In this document: positions 1 through 8,236 of the stretch, in pieces
How positions within the stretch are numbered: the first letter of the stretch is position 1
Layout of the letters: every line of letters starts with the position of its first letter
From: Zeimonas sp041678445
GTDB taxonomy: Bacteria; Pseudomonadota; Gammaproteobacteria; Burkholderiales; Burkholderiaceae_E
DNA length: 24,529 bases
Assembly (NCBI GenBank): GCA_041678445.1
Contig: JBAYOD010000018.1
Coordinates: 1 to 24,529, forward strand
Reading direction: 5' to 3'
The notes under the pieces: generated by a model
Told to the model about the DNA's origin: nothing
Database searches by the model: none
Seen by the model: the letters and a program-made list of their open reading frames with translations, nothing else
Translations under genes and position numbers: made by a program

Positions 1-89
1 AATGCATCGGCCACCCGGAATGCGTCGGCGGTGCGGGGCGGATCAGCTACCCGGGCAGGGCTGGCTGGCCGTTGCGACGCGCCGCTCAT
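1..89 (-). CDS. recD: RecD, exodeoxyribonuclease V alpha subunit (N-terminal fragment, cut by window edge)
   Basis: An open frame starts at an ATG (89-87) that overlaps the recB stop codon as ATGA and stays open to the window edge, giving about 29 codons. The visible residues begin MSGASQRPASPARVADPP and carry no diagnostic motif, so the identification rests on position. In proteobacteria recD usually follows recB directly, and the four-base overlap indicates translational coupling. RecD would supply the 5'-3' helicase motor of RecBCD. The Ala/Pro-rich N-terminus is probably a disordered leader ahead of the first RecD domain. An unrelated gene cannot be excluded from 29 residues. Confidence 0.7.
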   Translation of the reverse strand, partial: MSGASQRPASPARVADPPRTADAFRVADA

Positions 90-3000
90 GAGCCGGCTCC
101 GTCGAACAGGGCATCGAGCCGCTCGATCAGCGCCCGCGAAGGCTTGCTGGCATGAATGCCGGTGCCTACCGGCTGACCGGCGAGCCCGGCGCCACGCAGG
201 AAGACCCAGAAGGCTCCGCCGACATGGCGGTCCCAATCGTAATCGGCCAGTCGTTTGCGCAGCAGCCGGTGCAACACCAGCAGGTACAGGCAAAGCTGCA
301 CCGGATAGGCATGCGCAGCCATCGCTGCCGCGATGCCCGGCGCTGCGTAGTCGTCCGGCGCCCCGCCCAGGTGATTGCTCTTCCAGTCGAGCACGTACCA
401 GCGCCCGTCGTGCTCGAAGACCAGGTCGATGAAACCACGCAGGAAACCCGTCCAGTGCGAACCGGCCACGACGGCATCGAGCGGATACTCGCTGGCGATT
501 GCGCCCAGCACGGCGGCGTCGTCGACACCGTGACCGGGCAACAGGAAATCGAGCTCCATGAGCTTCGCATCGGCGGCTACGTCGCGCAGTGAAAACCCGT
601 GACCGGCTACGGCAGTCAGGTCGGCGGCCAGCACCTCGTCGAGCCAGGCAGCCACCCCCTCGGGGGCTGGGTCGTGAAAACCCGCCCGGACGAGCTGCCG
701 GGCAACCCGCCGCCGATCGAGCGGCGTACCCGCCTCGAAGTGTTCGAGGATGCCGTGCAGGCAACTGCCGGCCCGGGTGCCGGCCGGAAAGCTGAAGCGG
801 ATGTCCGCGCCGGCGACACGGGGATCGGTGCCGGCAAAACCCGGGGCAACTTCGTCGCCCTCCCCCGCAACGACGCGGTCCACCTGATCGTGATCGCGCT
901 GCTCGTCGTCGGTGGCTGTCGTGAACCCCGATCTATCGACCTCGTCACCGAGGGTGAGGCGCTCGACCAGGGCGCTGAAGCTGGTGCGTAGCCAGGGGGC
1001 CGGAATGCGGGCAGTGAAGGGCCGGAGCCGTGGCTCCCGGGGCAGCGCAGTTGCCGGCCCGGTCGGTGCAACCGGGCCGGCCACCGCGGCCTGCGCAGCC
1101 GAGCCAACCCGTGCGACCGGACCAGGCTGCCCGGCCGGCCACGCCTCAGCCGGCCGCGCCTCTGCCGGCCGCGCCACATCAACGAGGGCCAGCGAACCCG
1201 CAGGCGCCGCAGCCAGCCAGGCCTCGGGAGCCGTCGCCAGTTCCGCCCGCTCTGCAGCGCGCTTGTCGGCCGGCCCGGCATCGGCCCAGGCACCGGCCAG
1301 GCTGCTGCCCGGCAGCGCCGCCAGACGTTGGGCCAGCGCAGACTCGGCTGCCGACGCGGCAGCTGCCCAGACGAGGCAGCAGCGCTGCTCGGCGCGGGTC
1401 AGCGCGACGTAGAGCAGCCGCATGGCCTCGGCCCGCTGTTCGAAGGCGCGTTGGGCCCGGGCCGGCTCGAGCGGCGGCTCTGCCAGTTCGAGTACGGCAC
1501 GCCAGTCCGGAGCCGTGCCCGACAGCGAGGCCGGACCTTCGTGGTGCACGAACGGCGCGGCAGGGGATGGCGAACGCCCCCGCCAGACGAAGGGCAGGAA
1601 CACGAACGGGAACTCCAGCCCCTTGCTCTTGTGCACGGTCAGGATACGCACCAGCCGCTCGTCGCTGTCGAGCCGCAGTTCGAGCACCTCGCTGTGCCCG
1701 TCGGCGCCACCGCTGCGGGCCCGGGCCAGCCAGCGCCAGGCCTGGCGCGGCCCCTGGGCAGCCTCGTCGGCCCCGGCAATGAGCTCGAACAGATGCAGCA
1801 GGTTGGTCAGCCGGCGCTCGCCATCGCGCAAGCCGGCCAGCCGTGCCGCGGCCCCGGTATCGAACAGCAGCCTGCGCAGGGCTGCCTGGGCACCGGCCTG
1901 GACCCAGGTGTCGCGACACTGGCCGAAATGCGCGGCCCAGCGCCCCCAGGCCACCGGCTCGGCAGCCAATGCGGCCAGCCCGGCGGCATCCAGCCCGCAG
2001 GGCAAGGTCAGCAGCGCCGCCCGCAGCAGGGCGTCGTCGCCCGGTTCGGCCACCGCCGCCAGCCAGCGCGACAGCACCTCGGCCTCAGCGGTCGCGACAA
2101 CGGGCTCGCGCGAGACCTCGACCGCACCGATGCCGGCGTCGGCCAGCAGGCGCTTGACCAGACTGCCCTGCCAGTGCGAATCGACCAGGACCGCACAATC
2201 GGAGGCTGCGACCGGCCGCTCGTCCAGCCGCAACGGTTGTTCGAGCAAGCGCACGATCTCGGCGACCACTGCCGCGGCTGCGGCGGCACAGGCCTGCTCA
2301 TTGTCGAGCAATTCACCCTCGGGCCCGGCGCCGATCCGCAGCACGGTCAGCGGCGCCGGCGGCGACACCGCGGCGGGCGCCGCGGGTCCGGCAAGCGCGC
2401 GCCGACGGCGCGCACCGACCCGGGCCGGCGCGAAATCGATCCCGGGCACACCGAAGGCATCGCCGGGCTCGAACAGGCTGTTGACCGCAGCGATCAAGGC
2501 AGGCACCGAGCGCTGGTTCTCGCGCAACACATGCCGCTGCGGGCCCGCGCGGCTGGCCGCGAGATACGAATAGACATCGGCACCGCGAAACGCGTAGATC
2601 GCCTGCTTCGGATCACCGACCAGGACCAGGCCGCCCGGCGCTTCCGGCCGGGTCGGGCCGGTGTCGAGGTGGATCCGGCGAAAGATCGCCCACTGGCGCG
2701 CATCGGTATCCTGGCACTCGTCGACCAGGGCCAGCGGATAGCGTTCGCGCAGCGCCGCGGCCAGCGCCGGCCCCGACGCCGACTCGGCCAGGGCCTCGTC
2801 GACGATCGCCAGCAGATCGTCGAAGTCGGGCTGGCCGCCCTCGGCGAGATGGCGGCGACGCTGTCCGTGCAGGGTGTTCCAGACTTCCTCGGCCAGCGCG
2901 ACGGAAAGCATCCCGGCCTGCACCAACGTGGCGTACAGGTCGCTGCACAGCCCGGGCAGATCGCTGGCGGGCATTCCGGCCAGCACCGCTGCCTCAAAGC

Positions 3001-3889
3001 GCTCGGTCGACAGCCGGTGGACCTGCTTGACGAAGTCGGCACGCTCCCTTCCTGCCATCGCCTGCCCCGCCAGGGCAGTGGCCCAGTCGGCAAGCGCGCG
3101 CAGCGAAACGTCCGCCCAGTCCCGGCGGATCATCCGTCCGTTGACCCTGCCCTTCTGGCTCAGCCAATCGAGCAGCACCGGCCCCTGCTCGGGCAACACT
3201 TCGGCAAAACGCGTGCGCAGGGCCGCCAGACGCCCGGCCAGCGCATGCCGGTCGATTTCGGGCGGCCTGCGCTCGGCACCCGGGTTGGCATGGATCGCAG
3301 CCACCCACTGGGCCAGCCGCTCCGGGTCGATCCGCGTTTCGGTCAGCAGTGCCGCAACCGGCGGCGGCGCGGCCACCACTTCCTTGCGCCACCAGGCGGC
3401 CACGGCTTCACGCAGCCAGCGGCCGTCGCCTTCACCAGCCTGCAGCGCACCCGTCAGGCCGATGCTCAAGCCATGGCTTTCGATGACCCGCTGGCAGAAA
3501 CCGTGAATGGTGCGCACGGACGCCTCATCGATCCGCGCCCGCGCGATCCGCAGCCGGCGCAGGGCCAGGGCACGGTCGGCCAGCCGCGGCAGGTAGGCGA
3601 TGCAGAACAGGTCGGGCTCGAAGCCCGGGTCATCGCCGCCGGCTTCGATGACGGCGATCATCTGCTCGATGCGCTCGCGGATGCGGGTCGCGAGTTCGGC
3701 GGTCGCTGCATTGGTGAAGGTGACGACGAGGATGCGGTCGATCTCCAGCCCCTCCTCGACGATGGCACGCACGACCAGCCCGGCGATCGACCAGGTCTTG
3801 CCGGTGCCGGCATCGGACTCCAGCAGCTGGAAGCCGCGCAGGATGCCGGCGTCGAAGACCGGATGCGAATCGAGCAGGCGGCCGCCCAT
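86..3889 (-). CDS. recB: RecB, exodeoxyribonuclease V beta subunit (helicase-nuclease)
   Basis: RecB is the 3'-5' helicase and the nuclease of RecBCD, which processes double-strand ends and loads RecA at Chi. The 1267-residue product shows UvrD-type motifs in order: Walker A SDAGTGKT (25-32, Lys31), TIHGFCQR, DECQDT (about 389-395), GDPKQAIYAFRGAD (about 424-441), VHKSKGLEFP (about 751-761) and YVALTRAEQRC (about 826-837). The C-terminal nuclease domain has GFIDLVF and VLDWKSN, with Asp1168 and Lys1170 at the catalytic positions. The frame runs open further upstream, but the ATG at 3889 was chosen because it overlaps the recC stop (TGATG) and the product then begins as RecB family members do. 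It is somewhat longer than E. coli RecB (1180 residues). Part of the excess is an Ala/Pro-rich linker at residues about 899-952, between the helicase and nuclease parts. The recC-recB-recD order indicates one operon. Confidence 0.96.
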   Translation of the reverse strand: MGGRLLDSHPVFDAGILRGFQLLESDAGTGKTWSIAGLVVRAIVEEGLEIDRILVVTFTNAATAELATRIRERIEQMIAVIEAGGDDPGFEPDLFCIAYLPRLADRALALRRLRIARARIDEASVRTIHGFCQRVIESHGLSIGLTGALQAGEGDGRWLREAVAAWWRKEVVAAPPPVAALLTETRIDPERLAQWVAAIHANPGAERRPPEIDRHALAGRLAALRTRFAEVLPEQGPVLLDWLSQKGRVNGRMIRRDWADVSLRALADWATALAGQAMAGRERADFVKQVHRLSTERFEAAVLAGMPASDLPGLCSDLYATLVQAGMLSVALAEEVWNTLHGQRRRHLAEGGQPDFDDLLAIVDEALAESASGPALAAALRERYPLALVDECQDTDARQWAIFRRIHLDTGPTRPEAPGGLVLVGDPKQAIYAFRGADVYSYLAASRAGPQRHVLRENQRSVPALIAAVNSLFEPGDAFGVPGIDFAPARVGARRRRALAGPAAPAAVSPPAPLTVLRIGAGPEGELLDNEQACAAAAAAVVAEIVRLLEQPLRLDERPVAASDCAVLVDSHWQGSLVKRLLADAGIGAVEVSREPVVATAEAEVLSRWLAAVAEPGDDALLRAALLTLPCGLDAAGLAALAAEPVAWGRWAAHFGQCRDTWVQAGAQAALRRLLFDTGAAARLAGLRDGERRLTNLLHLFELIAGADEAAQGPRQAWRWLARARSGGADGHSEVLELRLDSDERLVRILTVHKSKGLEFPFVFLPFVWRGRSPSPAAPFVHHEGPASLSGTAPDWRAVLELAEPPLEPARAQRAFEQRAEAMRLLYVALTRAEQRCCLVWAAAASAAESALAQRLAALPGSSLAGAWADAGPADKRAAERAELATAPEAWLAAAPAGSLALVDVARPAEARPAEAWPAGQPGPVARVGSAAQAAVAGPVAPTGPATALPREPRLRPFTARIPAPWLRTSFSALVERLTLGDEVDRSGFTTATDDEQRDHDQVDRVVAGEGDEVAPGFAGTDPRVAGADIRFSFPAGTRAGSCLHGILEHFEAGTPLDRRRVARQLVRAGFHDPAPEGVAAWLDEVLAADLTAVAGHGFSLRDVAADAKLMELDFLLPGHGVDDAAVLGAIASEYPLDAVVAGSHWTGFLRGFIDLVFEHDGRWYVLDWKSNHLGGAPDDYAAPGIAAAMAAHAYPVQLCLYLLVLHRLLRKRLADYDWDRHVGGAFWVFLRGAGLAGQPVGTGIHASKPSRALIERLDALFDGAGS

Positions 3890-6800
3890 CACGCCTTGCC
3901 GATCTCGACACAGGCCAGCACCGGCGCCCACAGGCGGTCGCCGTCGGCCACGATCCGGGCCAGCGACGGCTGCGCGTCGCGCCAGAAGACCTGCTGCCAG
4001 GGCTTGTCGCGTTCGCCGCTGACGGGCCCGCCGGCGTTCCGTCCTCCCGTACTCCGCCTGCGGGGCTCCAGCTTTGCGCGCAGTTCGGAGCACACCTTTG
4101 CGGCCAGCCCCTCATCGGCCATCATGGCCTGTCCGAGCGTGGTCGTCGACGTCGCTTTGCGCCAGCCTGCCAGCCAGGCTCGCGGAAACGCCACCGGGGG
4201 TTCGGCCAGGATCCCGGCGGTCATGGTCAGCGCGTGCTGCAGGGCAGCCTGCGGGTCGGCGATCTGCAAGCGGGTCGTTGCATCGGGCGTCACCAGACAG
4301 GTTTCGACCAGCGGCACCGACCCGGCCCCGCCCTGCGCCTGCACCGCGGCAATCAGTGCGTGCGTGAGCCAGGCGTCGACCAGGCCGCGCATGTTCAAGG
4401 GAAAACCCGATACCCGGCGCAGCGCGCCATCGGCCGGAACCGTGGGCACCTGCCCGTACAGCACCGTGTCAGCGGAGAGCCGCAGCGCCAGCGCTGCATC
4501 GCCACCGGGCTGCACGCCGCCCGCGCGCCGGATCAGCGCATCGGCCTGCGCGAGCAATTCGACAGCCTGCCGCCTGCCGACCGATCCGCCGGCCGTTTCC
4601 GGCCAGGCCTGCAGCCAGCGCAGCAAGTGATCACGATCCCCCCCTGCGAGCAGGGTCTGAGCCACCTGATCGAGCAGCGAACGCTGCCCGCCCGCCTCCG
4701 GCCACAGCGGTTCCCGATCGTCGATCGCTGCGTCGGCGTAGCGCAGTGCGGCACCGACGCCATGGCGCAGCCAGAACGACAGCGGATCGGCCAGCGCATC
4801 GCGCAAAGTGGACAGCATGATCACGCCATCGCTGGCCACGCCGTCGCTCATGAGAGCGTCGCTCATGCGGTCGTCGCTGCGCCAGCCCCCCTCCGGGTCG
4901 GTGCGCTCGCCGGGCGCCCCCAGAGCAGGCCCGGCCACCGGGCCGGCGCTCCGGGCGCGGCTGGCCAGCGGCCGGGCCAGGGCCTGCGCGGCCGCCAGCC
5001 ACGGCACCGCCCGGCTGCCCGAGCGCTCAGGGTCGAAGGCGCGCGGCGAGAACGGATGCAGCGGATGCTCGACGATGCCGGCCGCGCAGCCACCGGCCGG
5101 CATCGGCATGCGCTCGGCCGGCAGGCCCTCGCCCACGAAGCGGGCACGCAGCCAGGCCAGCATCTCGACGACCACCGGCGACGGATTCAGCACGCTGTCG
5201 TCACGCGCATCGCGCCCCCGGAACAGCACTGCCAACCGGTCACCGGCGGCCAGCACCGCGTCGAGGAACAAACCGCGCTCGTCGATCCGCGCAAGCCGGT
5301 CACCGAAGCGCGGCGCGCGCGCCATCAAGTCAGTTTCGGAGACGCCCGCACGCCGCGGGAAGACGCCCTCGTCGAAACCGAACAGGCAGACGACGCGAAA
5401 AGGCACGCCACGCAGCGCGCCGATCGGGCAGACGGTCACCGCACCGCCGGCGCTGGCGGCCGGAGCGACGTCGTGCAGAACCTCGTCGAGCGCCAGCGCG
5501 AAAGCCGGCCCGTCGACCAGCGCTACCCGGGCGGCGTCGCCATCGGCCGCGGCGAGCGCCGAATCGGCCAGCCCGGCGAGCGCCGCGCGCAGCCGCGTCA
5601 GCGAGGCCTCGCAGGCCGGGACGTCAGCGAAGATCCGGTCCACCGCGGCCCCGAAACGCTCGCACCACAGGGCGACCGGCCCGGGCGCAGCCGCCAGTTG
5701 CCGCAGCTCGGCAAGCACCTCGAGCAGCTTCAGCACCGGCCCGGCCAGCGCGGAACGACTGCCGCGCCAGCCGGCCACGGGCGCCAATTCGCCGACCAGG
5801 CTCACATCGTCGGCCACCGCGGCACCGATCAGCAGGCGATCGAGCGCGTCCTGCCAGTTGTGCTTGAGCGCGCCCTCTTCGGCAATCAGTCCCCAGCGTG
5901 CGCCCGCGGCATCGAGCGTGCGCACCAGCGCTGCAACCTCATCCACCCCCAGGCCGGTGGCTGCGGCGACTGCCGGATTGAGCAGCCAGGCTTCGACCCC
6001 AGCCAGCGTGGGCCCGGTTCCGGCAAGTATCAGCAGCTCACGGACCGCACGCAGCAGCGGATCGCTGTCCGGCGGCCGGCCACTGATCCACAACGGAATC
6101 CGGCGCGCCGGCTCGACACTCGCAAAGACCGCCTCGATCGCCGGCGCGGCATTGGCGATATCGGCGCAGAACACCACGATCTCGGCAGGATGGAGCTGCG
6201 GTAGCCGCTCGAAGCAGTCGAGCAGATGGTCGTGCAGCACCTCGGCCTGCCGGGTCGTGCTGTGTGCGGCGTGAAAGACGATCGAATCATCGGGCGCCGC
6301 GATGGCGTCCCACGGCGAATTGCTGCGCAGGAACACCGAACGGCGCAGCGCCCGCAGACAATCCGGCGCAGCGCCGGCACCGACATCCGCCCTGAGGCCG
6401 ATATCAGTATCGGCGCCGGAATCCGCCGCATCATCGCCGTCGAGCAGATCACCGTCCGGATCGTCGAGCAACCGGAAAGGCTCGCTCGCCTGCACGTCGA
6501 AGCGCTCCTGAAGCGCCGCCAGTTGCGCGACGAAATCGCGCTGGGCACGTCCCCAGTCGCCCAGCACCGAAGGTTCGCCGTCGTAAAGCCAGGCGTCGTC
6601 GGGGCGCATGGCCAGCACCCGCGCACGCTGCCGGCTGTCGACCAGATCCTCCCACCACTCGCGACAGGGATCGGGAACGTAGAAGGCGATGTCGGCCACC
6701 TCGCCGAGCAGGCCGAACAGTTCGATCTGGGCCGGCGCCATCGCCGGCATGCCGAGCAGGCTCAGCCGGCGCCCGCCGAGCACGCTCCGCACCCCCTGCG

Positions 6801-7395
6801 GATCGTCGGCGATCAGGCCGGCGAAGCGCTCATACGGATGGACGTCGGCCAGATCCGGCATCGTCGCCAGCAGTCGGCGCCACAGCCAGGCCTGCCAGCC
6901 CTCGTGCGGCCCCAACCCGGGCGCTGCCGACTGGCCCGCCTCCCAGCGCTGCAGCCAGTCGCGCCGCCAGGCGAGGTAGCGGTCGAAGAGCATGGCCAGT
7001 TCGGTCGCCGTCGCCAGCCGCTGGCGCAGCGGCGCGCCAGCGAGACGCTCGCGCAGCGGCGCGAGCACGGCCTCCGGAGCATCCGCCAGTTCGTCGAACA
7101 GGCCGAGCAGCCGCCAGCGCACGACGTCGGGCGCAAACGGCGATTGCGCCGGCAGGCCCGGCAACAGCTCACGCAGCCAGCGCCACAGCAGCCGGCCGGG
7201 CAGTTCGGGTTCGACGCCGGCGCATACCCCGGTCTGCTGTGCGATGCGCTGCTGCAGCCAGCGCCCGACGCCGAGGCTGGGCACGATCACCGGGTGCGTG
7301 GCCAGCACCGGGCCGCCTGCCGGCTCCGACAGGCGCACGATCAGCGCATCGGCCAGGCGATCGAGGCGATTGTCGAAGCGAACCGAAAGCGGCAT
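3889..7395 (-). CDS. recC: RecC, exodeoxyribonuclease V gamma subunit
   Basis: RecC holds the RecBCD complex together, splits the duplex and reads Chi through an inactive helicase fold. The 1168-residue product matches the family along its length. Recognisable blocks include VIVPSLGVGRWLQQRIAQQ near residue 37, the FYVPDPCREWW segment, IVFHAAHSTTRQAEVLHD, and a strongly conserved block with LRGVPFRVVCLFGFDEGVFPRR (about 655-680) followed by GDRLARIDERGLFLDAVLAA. It is slightly longer than E. coli RecC (1122). Part of the extra length is a low-complexity stretch around residues 800-860 that includes a 15-bp coding repeat (4822-4866). The start is an ATG 22 bases after the stop of the CopD-like gene, with only a weak, distant GAGG upstream. 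The stop overlaps the recB start by one base. Confidence 0.95.
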   Translation of the reverse strand: MPLSVRFDNRLDRLADALIVRLSEPAGGPVLATHPVIVPSLGVGRWLQQRIAQQTGVCAGVEPELPGRLLWRWLRELLPGLPAQSPFAPDVVRWRLLGLFDELADAPEAVLAPLRERLAGAPLRQRLATATELAMLFDRYLAWRRDWLQRWEAGQSAAPGLGPHEGWQAWLWRRLLATMPDLADVHPYERFAGLIADDPQGVRSVLGGRRLSLLGMPAMAPAQIELFGLLGEVADIAFYVPDPCREWWEDLVDSRQRARVLAMRPDDAWLYDGEPSVLGDWGRAQRDFVAQLAALQERFDVQASEPFRLLDDPDGDLLDGDDAADSGADTDIGLRADVGAGAAPDCLRALRRSVFLRSNSPWDAIAAPDDSIVFHAAHSTTRQAEVLHDHLLDCFERLPQLHPAEIVVFCADIANAAPAIEAVFASVEPARRIPLWISGRPPDSDPLLRAVRELLILAGTGPTLAGVEAWLLNPAVAAATGLGVDEVAALVRTLDAAGARWGLIAEEGALKHNWQDALDRLLIGAAVADDVSLVGELAPVAGWRGSRSALAGPVLKLLEVLAELRQLAAAPGPVALWCERFGAAVDRIFADVPACEASLTRLRAALAGLADSALAAADGDAARVALVDGPAFALALDEVLHDVAPAASAGGAVTVCPIGALRGVPFRVVCLFGFDEGVFPRRAGVSETDLMARAPRFGDRLARIDERGLFLDAVLAAGDRLAVLFRGRDARDDSVLNPSPVVVEMLAWLRARFVGEGLPAERMPMPAGGCAAGIVEHPLHPFSPRAFDPERSGSRAVPWLAAAQALARPLASRARSAGPVAGPALGAPGERTDPEGGWRSDDRMSDALMSDGVASDGVIMLSTLRDALADPLSFWLRHGVGAALRYADAAIDDREPLWPEAGGQRSLLDQVAQTLLAGGDRDHLLRWLQAWPETAGGSVGRRQAVELLAQADALIRRAGGVQPGGDAALALRLSADTVLYGQVPTVPADGALRRVSGFPLNMRGLVDAWLTHALIAAVQAQGGAGSVPLVETCLVTPDATTRLQIADPQAALQHALTMTAGILAEPPVAFPRAWLAGWRKATSTTTLGQAMMADEGLAAKVCSELRAKLEPRRRSTGGRNAGGPVSGERDKPWQQVFWRDAQPSLARIVADGDRLWAPVLACVEIGKA
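4822..4866 (-). repeat. 15-bp imperfect tandem coding repeat within recC
   Basis: Three consecutive 15-base units (4852-4866, 4837-4851, 4822-4836) encode MSDAL, MSDGV and ASDGV on the minus strand. The 11-base string CGTCGCTCATG occurs at 4842-4852 and again at 4857-4867. The unit length is a multiple of three, so copy-number change would keep the recC frame. It lies in a poorly conserved linker before the C-terminal RecC domain. Confidence 0.7.
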
Positions 7396-7417
7396 GTCGG
7401 CGAATCGGCCTCGCCTT

Positions 7418-7879
7418 TCAGTTGGCCAGCCGGCCGAGCGTGGCCACCGCGATCGTCAGGAAACCGAGCATCAGATTCAGCATGACGAGCCGGCGGATGC
7501 CATCGAGCGCCGCCGCAGCGGTCTTCAGCCGGCCATCGGCCAGCGCTGCACGCAGCGCCCGGTGGCGGCGCAGCCAGATCACGGCGAACACCACGGTCAT
7601 GAGCAGTGCGATCGCCGCCATCAGACTCCACGACAGCGGCGGCCTGCCGCCGGCCAGCGACAGTTCGGCGAACATGGCCAGGCCACTGCCCCACAGCAGG
7701 ACCAGCGAAACCCCGACCGCCGGGAAGAAACGCCCGAGCGCAGCGGCCATCATCGCCAGACGCTGCGCCGGTTCGAGCGTGGCCAGGGCCGCCGGCCGCA
7801 TGCAGAAGTGCGCAAAGTACATGCCGCCGACCCAGACCACGACCGCCGACAGATGCAGAAAAAGCCAGACTTCCCTCAT
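7418..7879 (-). CDS. CopD-family small integral membrane protein
   Basis: The 153-residue product has about four hydrophobic segments: near residues 4-24, around 50-75, around 83-104, and 131-150. The first carries MREVWLFLHLSAVVVWVGGMYF, with His and Trp in the first helix as in CopD-like proteins. These are inner-membrane proteins of uncertain function that resemble the membrane domain of copper-resistance protein CopD. No metal-binding motif is conserved enough to assign copper transport. The gene lies 22 bases upstream of recC on the same strand and could share its transcript. It is divergent from the acyl-CoA-binding protein gene, with 72 bases between starts. The start ATG at 7879 follows a purine-rich GGAGAGGGGCAGGA. 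Family membership is likely; the role is unknown. Confidence 0.75.
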   Translation of the reverse strand: MREVWLFLHLSAVVVWVGGMYFAHFCMRPAALATLEPAQRLAMMAAALGRFFPAVGVSLVLLWGSGLAMFAELSLAGGRPPLSWSLMAAIALLMTVVFAVIWLRRHRALRAALADGRLKTAAAALDGIRRLVMLNLMLGFLTIAVATLGRLAN

Positions 7880-7911
7880 TCCTGCCCCTCTCCGGGGTTG
7901 CCCCCACCGGT

Positions 7912-7920
7912 TGCTATCAT
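7912..7920 (+). promoter_or_regulatory. Candidate extended -10 promoter for the ACBP gene
   Basis: TGCTATCAT contains TG, one base, then TATCAT (5 of 6 to TATAAT), i.e. an extended -10 form, ending 31 bases before the ACBP ATG. No -35 hexamer is seen at 16-18 bases. This is inference from base pattern only. Confidence 0.4.
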
Positions 7921-7951
7921 AGGCTTCCGATCACCCAGCCAGGCTCATGCC

Positions 7952-8209
7952 ATGCCGGATCTCGACAAGCAGTTCAAACAGGCCGTCGCCGCTTCCAAGA
8001 CGCTCAGCGAACGCCCCGACAACATGACGCTGCTGCGGCTCTACGCACTGTACAAGCAGGCCACTGCCGGCGACGTCGGCGGCGAGCGGCCCGGCATCAC
8101 CGATATGGTCGCACGCGCCAAGTGGGATGCCTGGCAGGCACTGCAAGGCACCTCGTCGAACGACGCGATGCAGCAGTACATCGCACAGGTCGAAGACCTC
8201 AAAGGCTGA
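7952..8209 (+). CDS. Acyl-CoA-binding protein (ACBP)
   Basis: This 85-residue soluble protein has the length and motifs of the ACBP four-helix family. It carries LYALYKQATAGD (about residues 30-41, Tyr31 and Lys35 at ligand-contact positions) and the KWDAW motif (57-61). ACBPs bind medium- to long-chain acyl-CoA esters in the cytoplasm and buffer or deliver them to acyl-CoA-using enzymes. The family is best known in eukaryotes but also occurs in some proteobacteria. The ATG at 7952 gives the standard family N-terminus; the open frame upstream is antisense shadow of other genes. The gene stands alone on the plus strand between a divergent membrane-protein gene and a convergent antiporter gene, so it is probably monocistronic. 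Its presence fits the acyl-CoA and PHA genes elsewhere in the window. Confidence 0.92.
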   Translation: MPDLDKQFKQAVAASKTLSERPDNMTLLRLYALYKQATAGDVGGERPGITDMVARAKWDAWQALQGTSSNDAMQQYIAQVEDLKG

Positions 8210-8231
8210 GGCGGCCGGCTCCCCGGCCGCC
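8210..8231. terminator. Hairpin between convergent genes, candidate bidirectional terminator
   Basis: A perfect 9-bp GC stem (8210-8218 with 8223-8231: GGCGGCCGG / CCGGCCGCC) and a 4-base loop lies between the ACBP stop and the antiporter stop. No T-tract follows on either strand, so it is not a textbook intrinsic terminator. Its position between two convergent stops supports a 3'-end role. Confidence 0.5.
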
Positions 8232-8236
8232 GTACA

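Noticed and set aside
1328..4630. An open frame of 1100 codons on the plus strand across recB and the end of recC
   Set aside because: It is antisense to well-supported rec genes, has Gln/Arg/Gly-rich composition with no domain, and is the expected mirror of a GC-rich third-position coding bias.
4234..7485. Long plus-strand open frames (656 and 419 codons) across recC
   Set aside because: Same reasoning: antisense shadows of recC with no recognisable motifs and low-complexity Arg/Gln/Pro composition.
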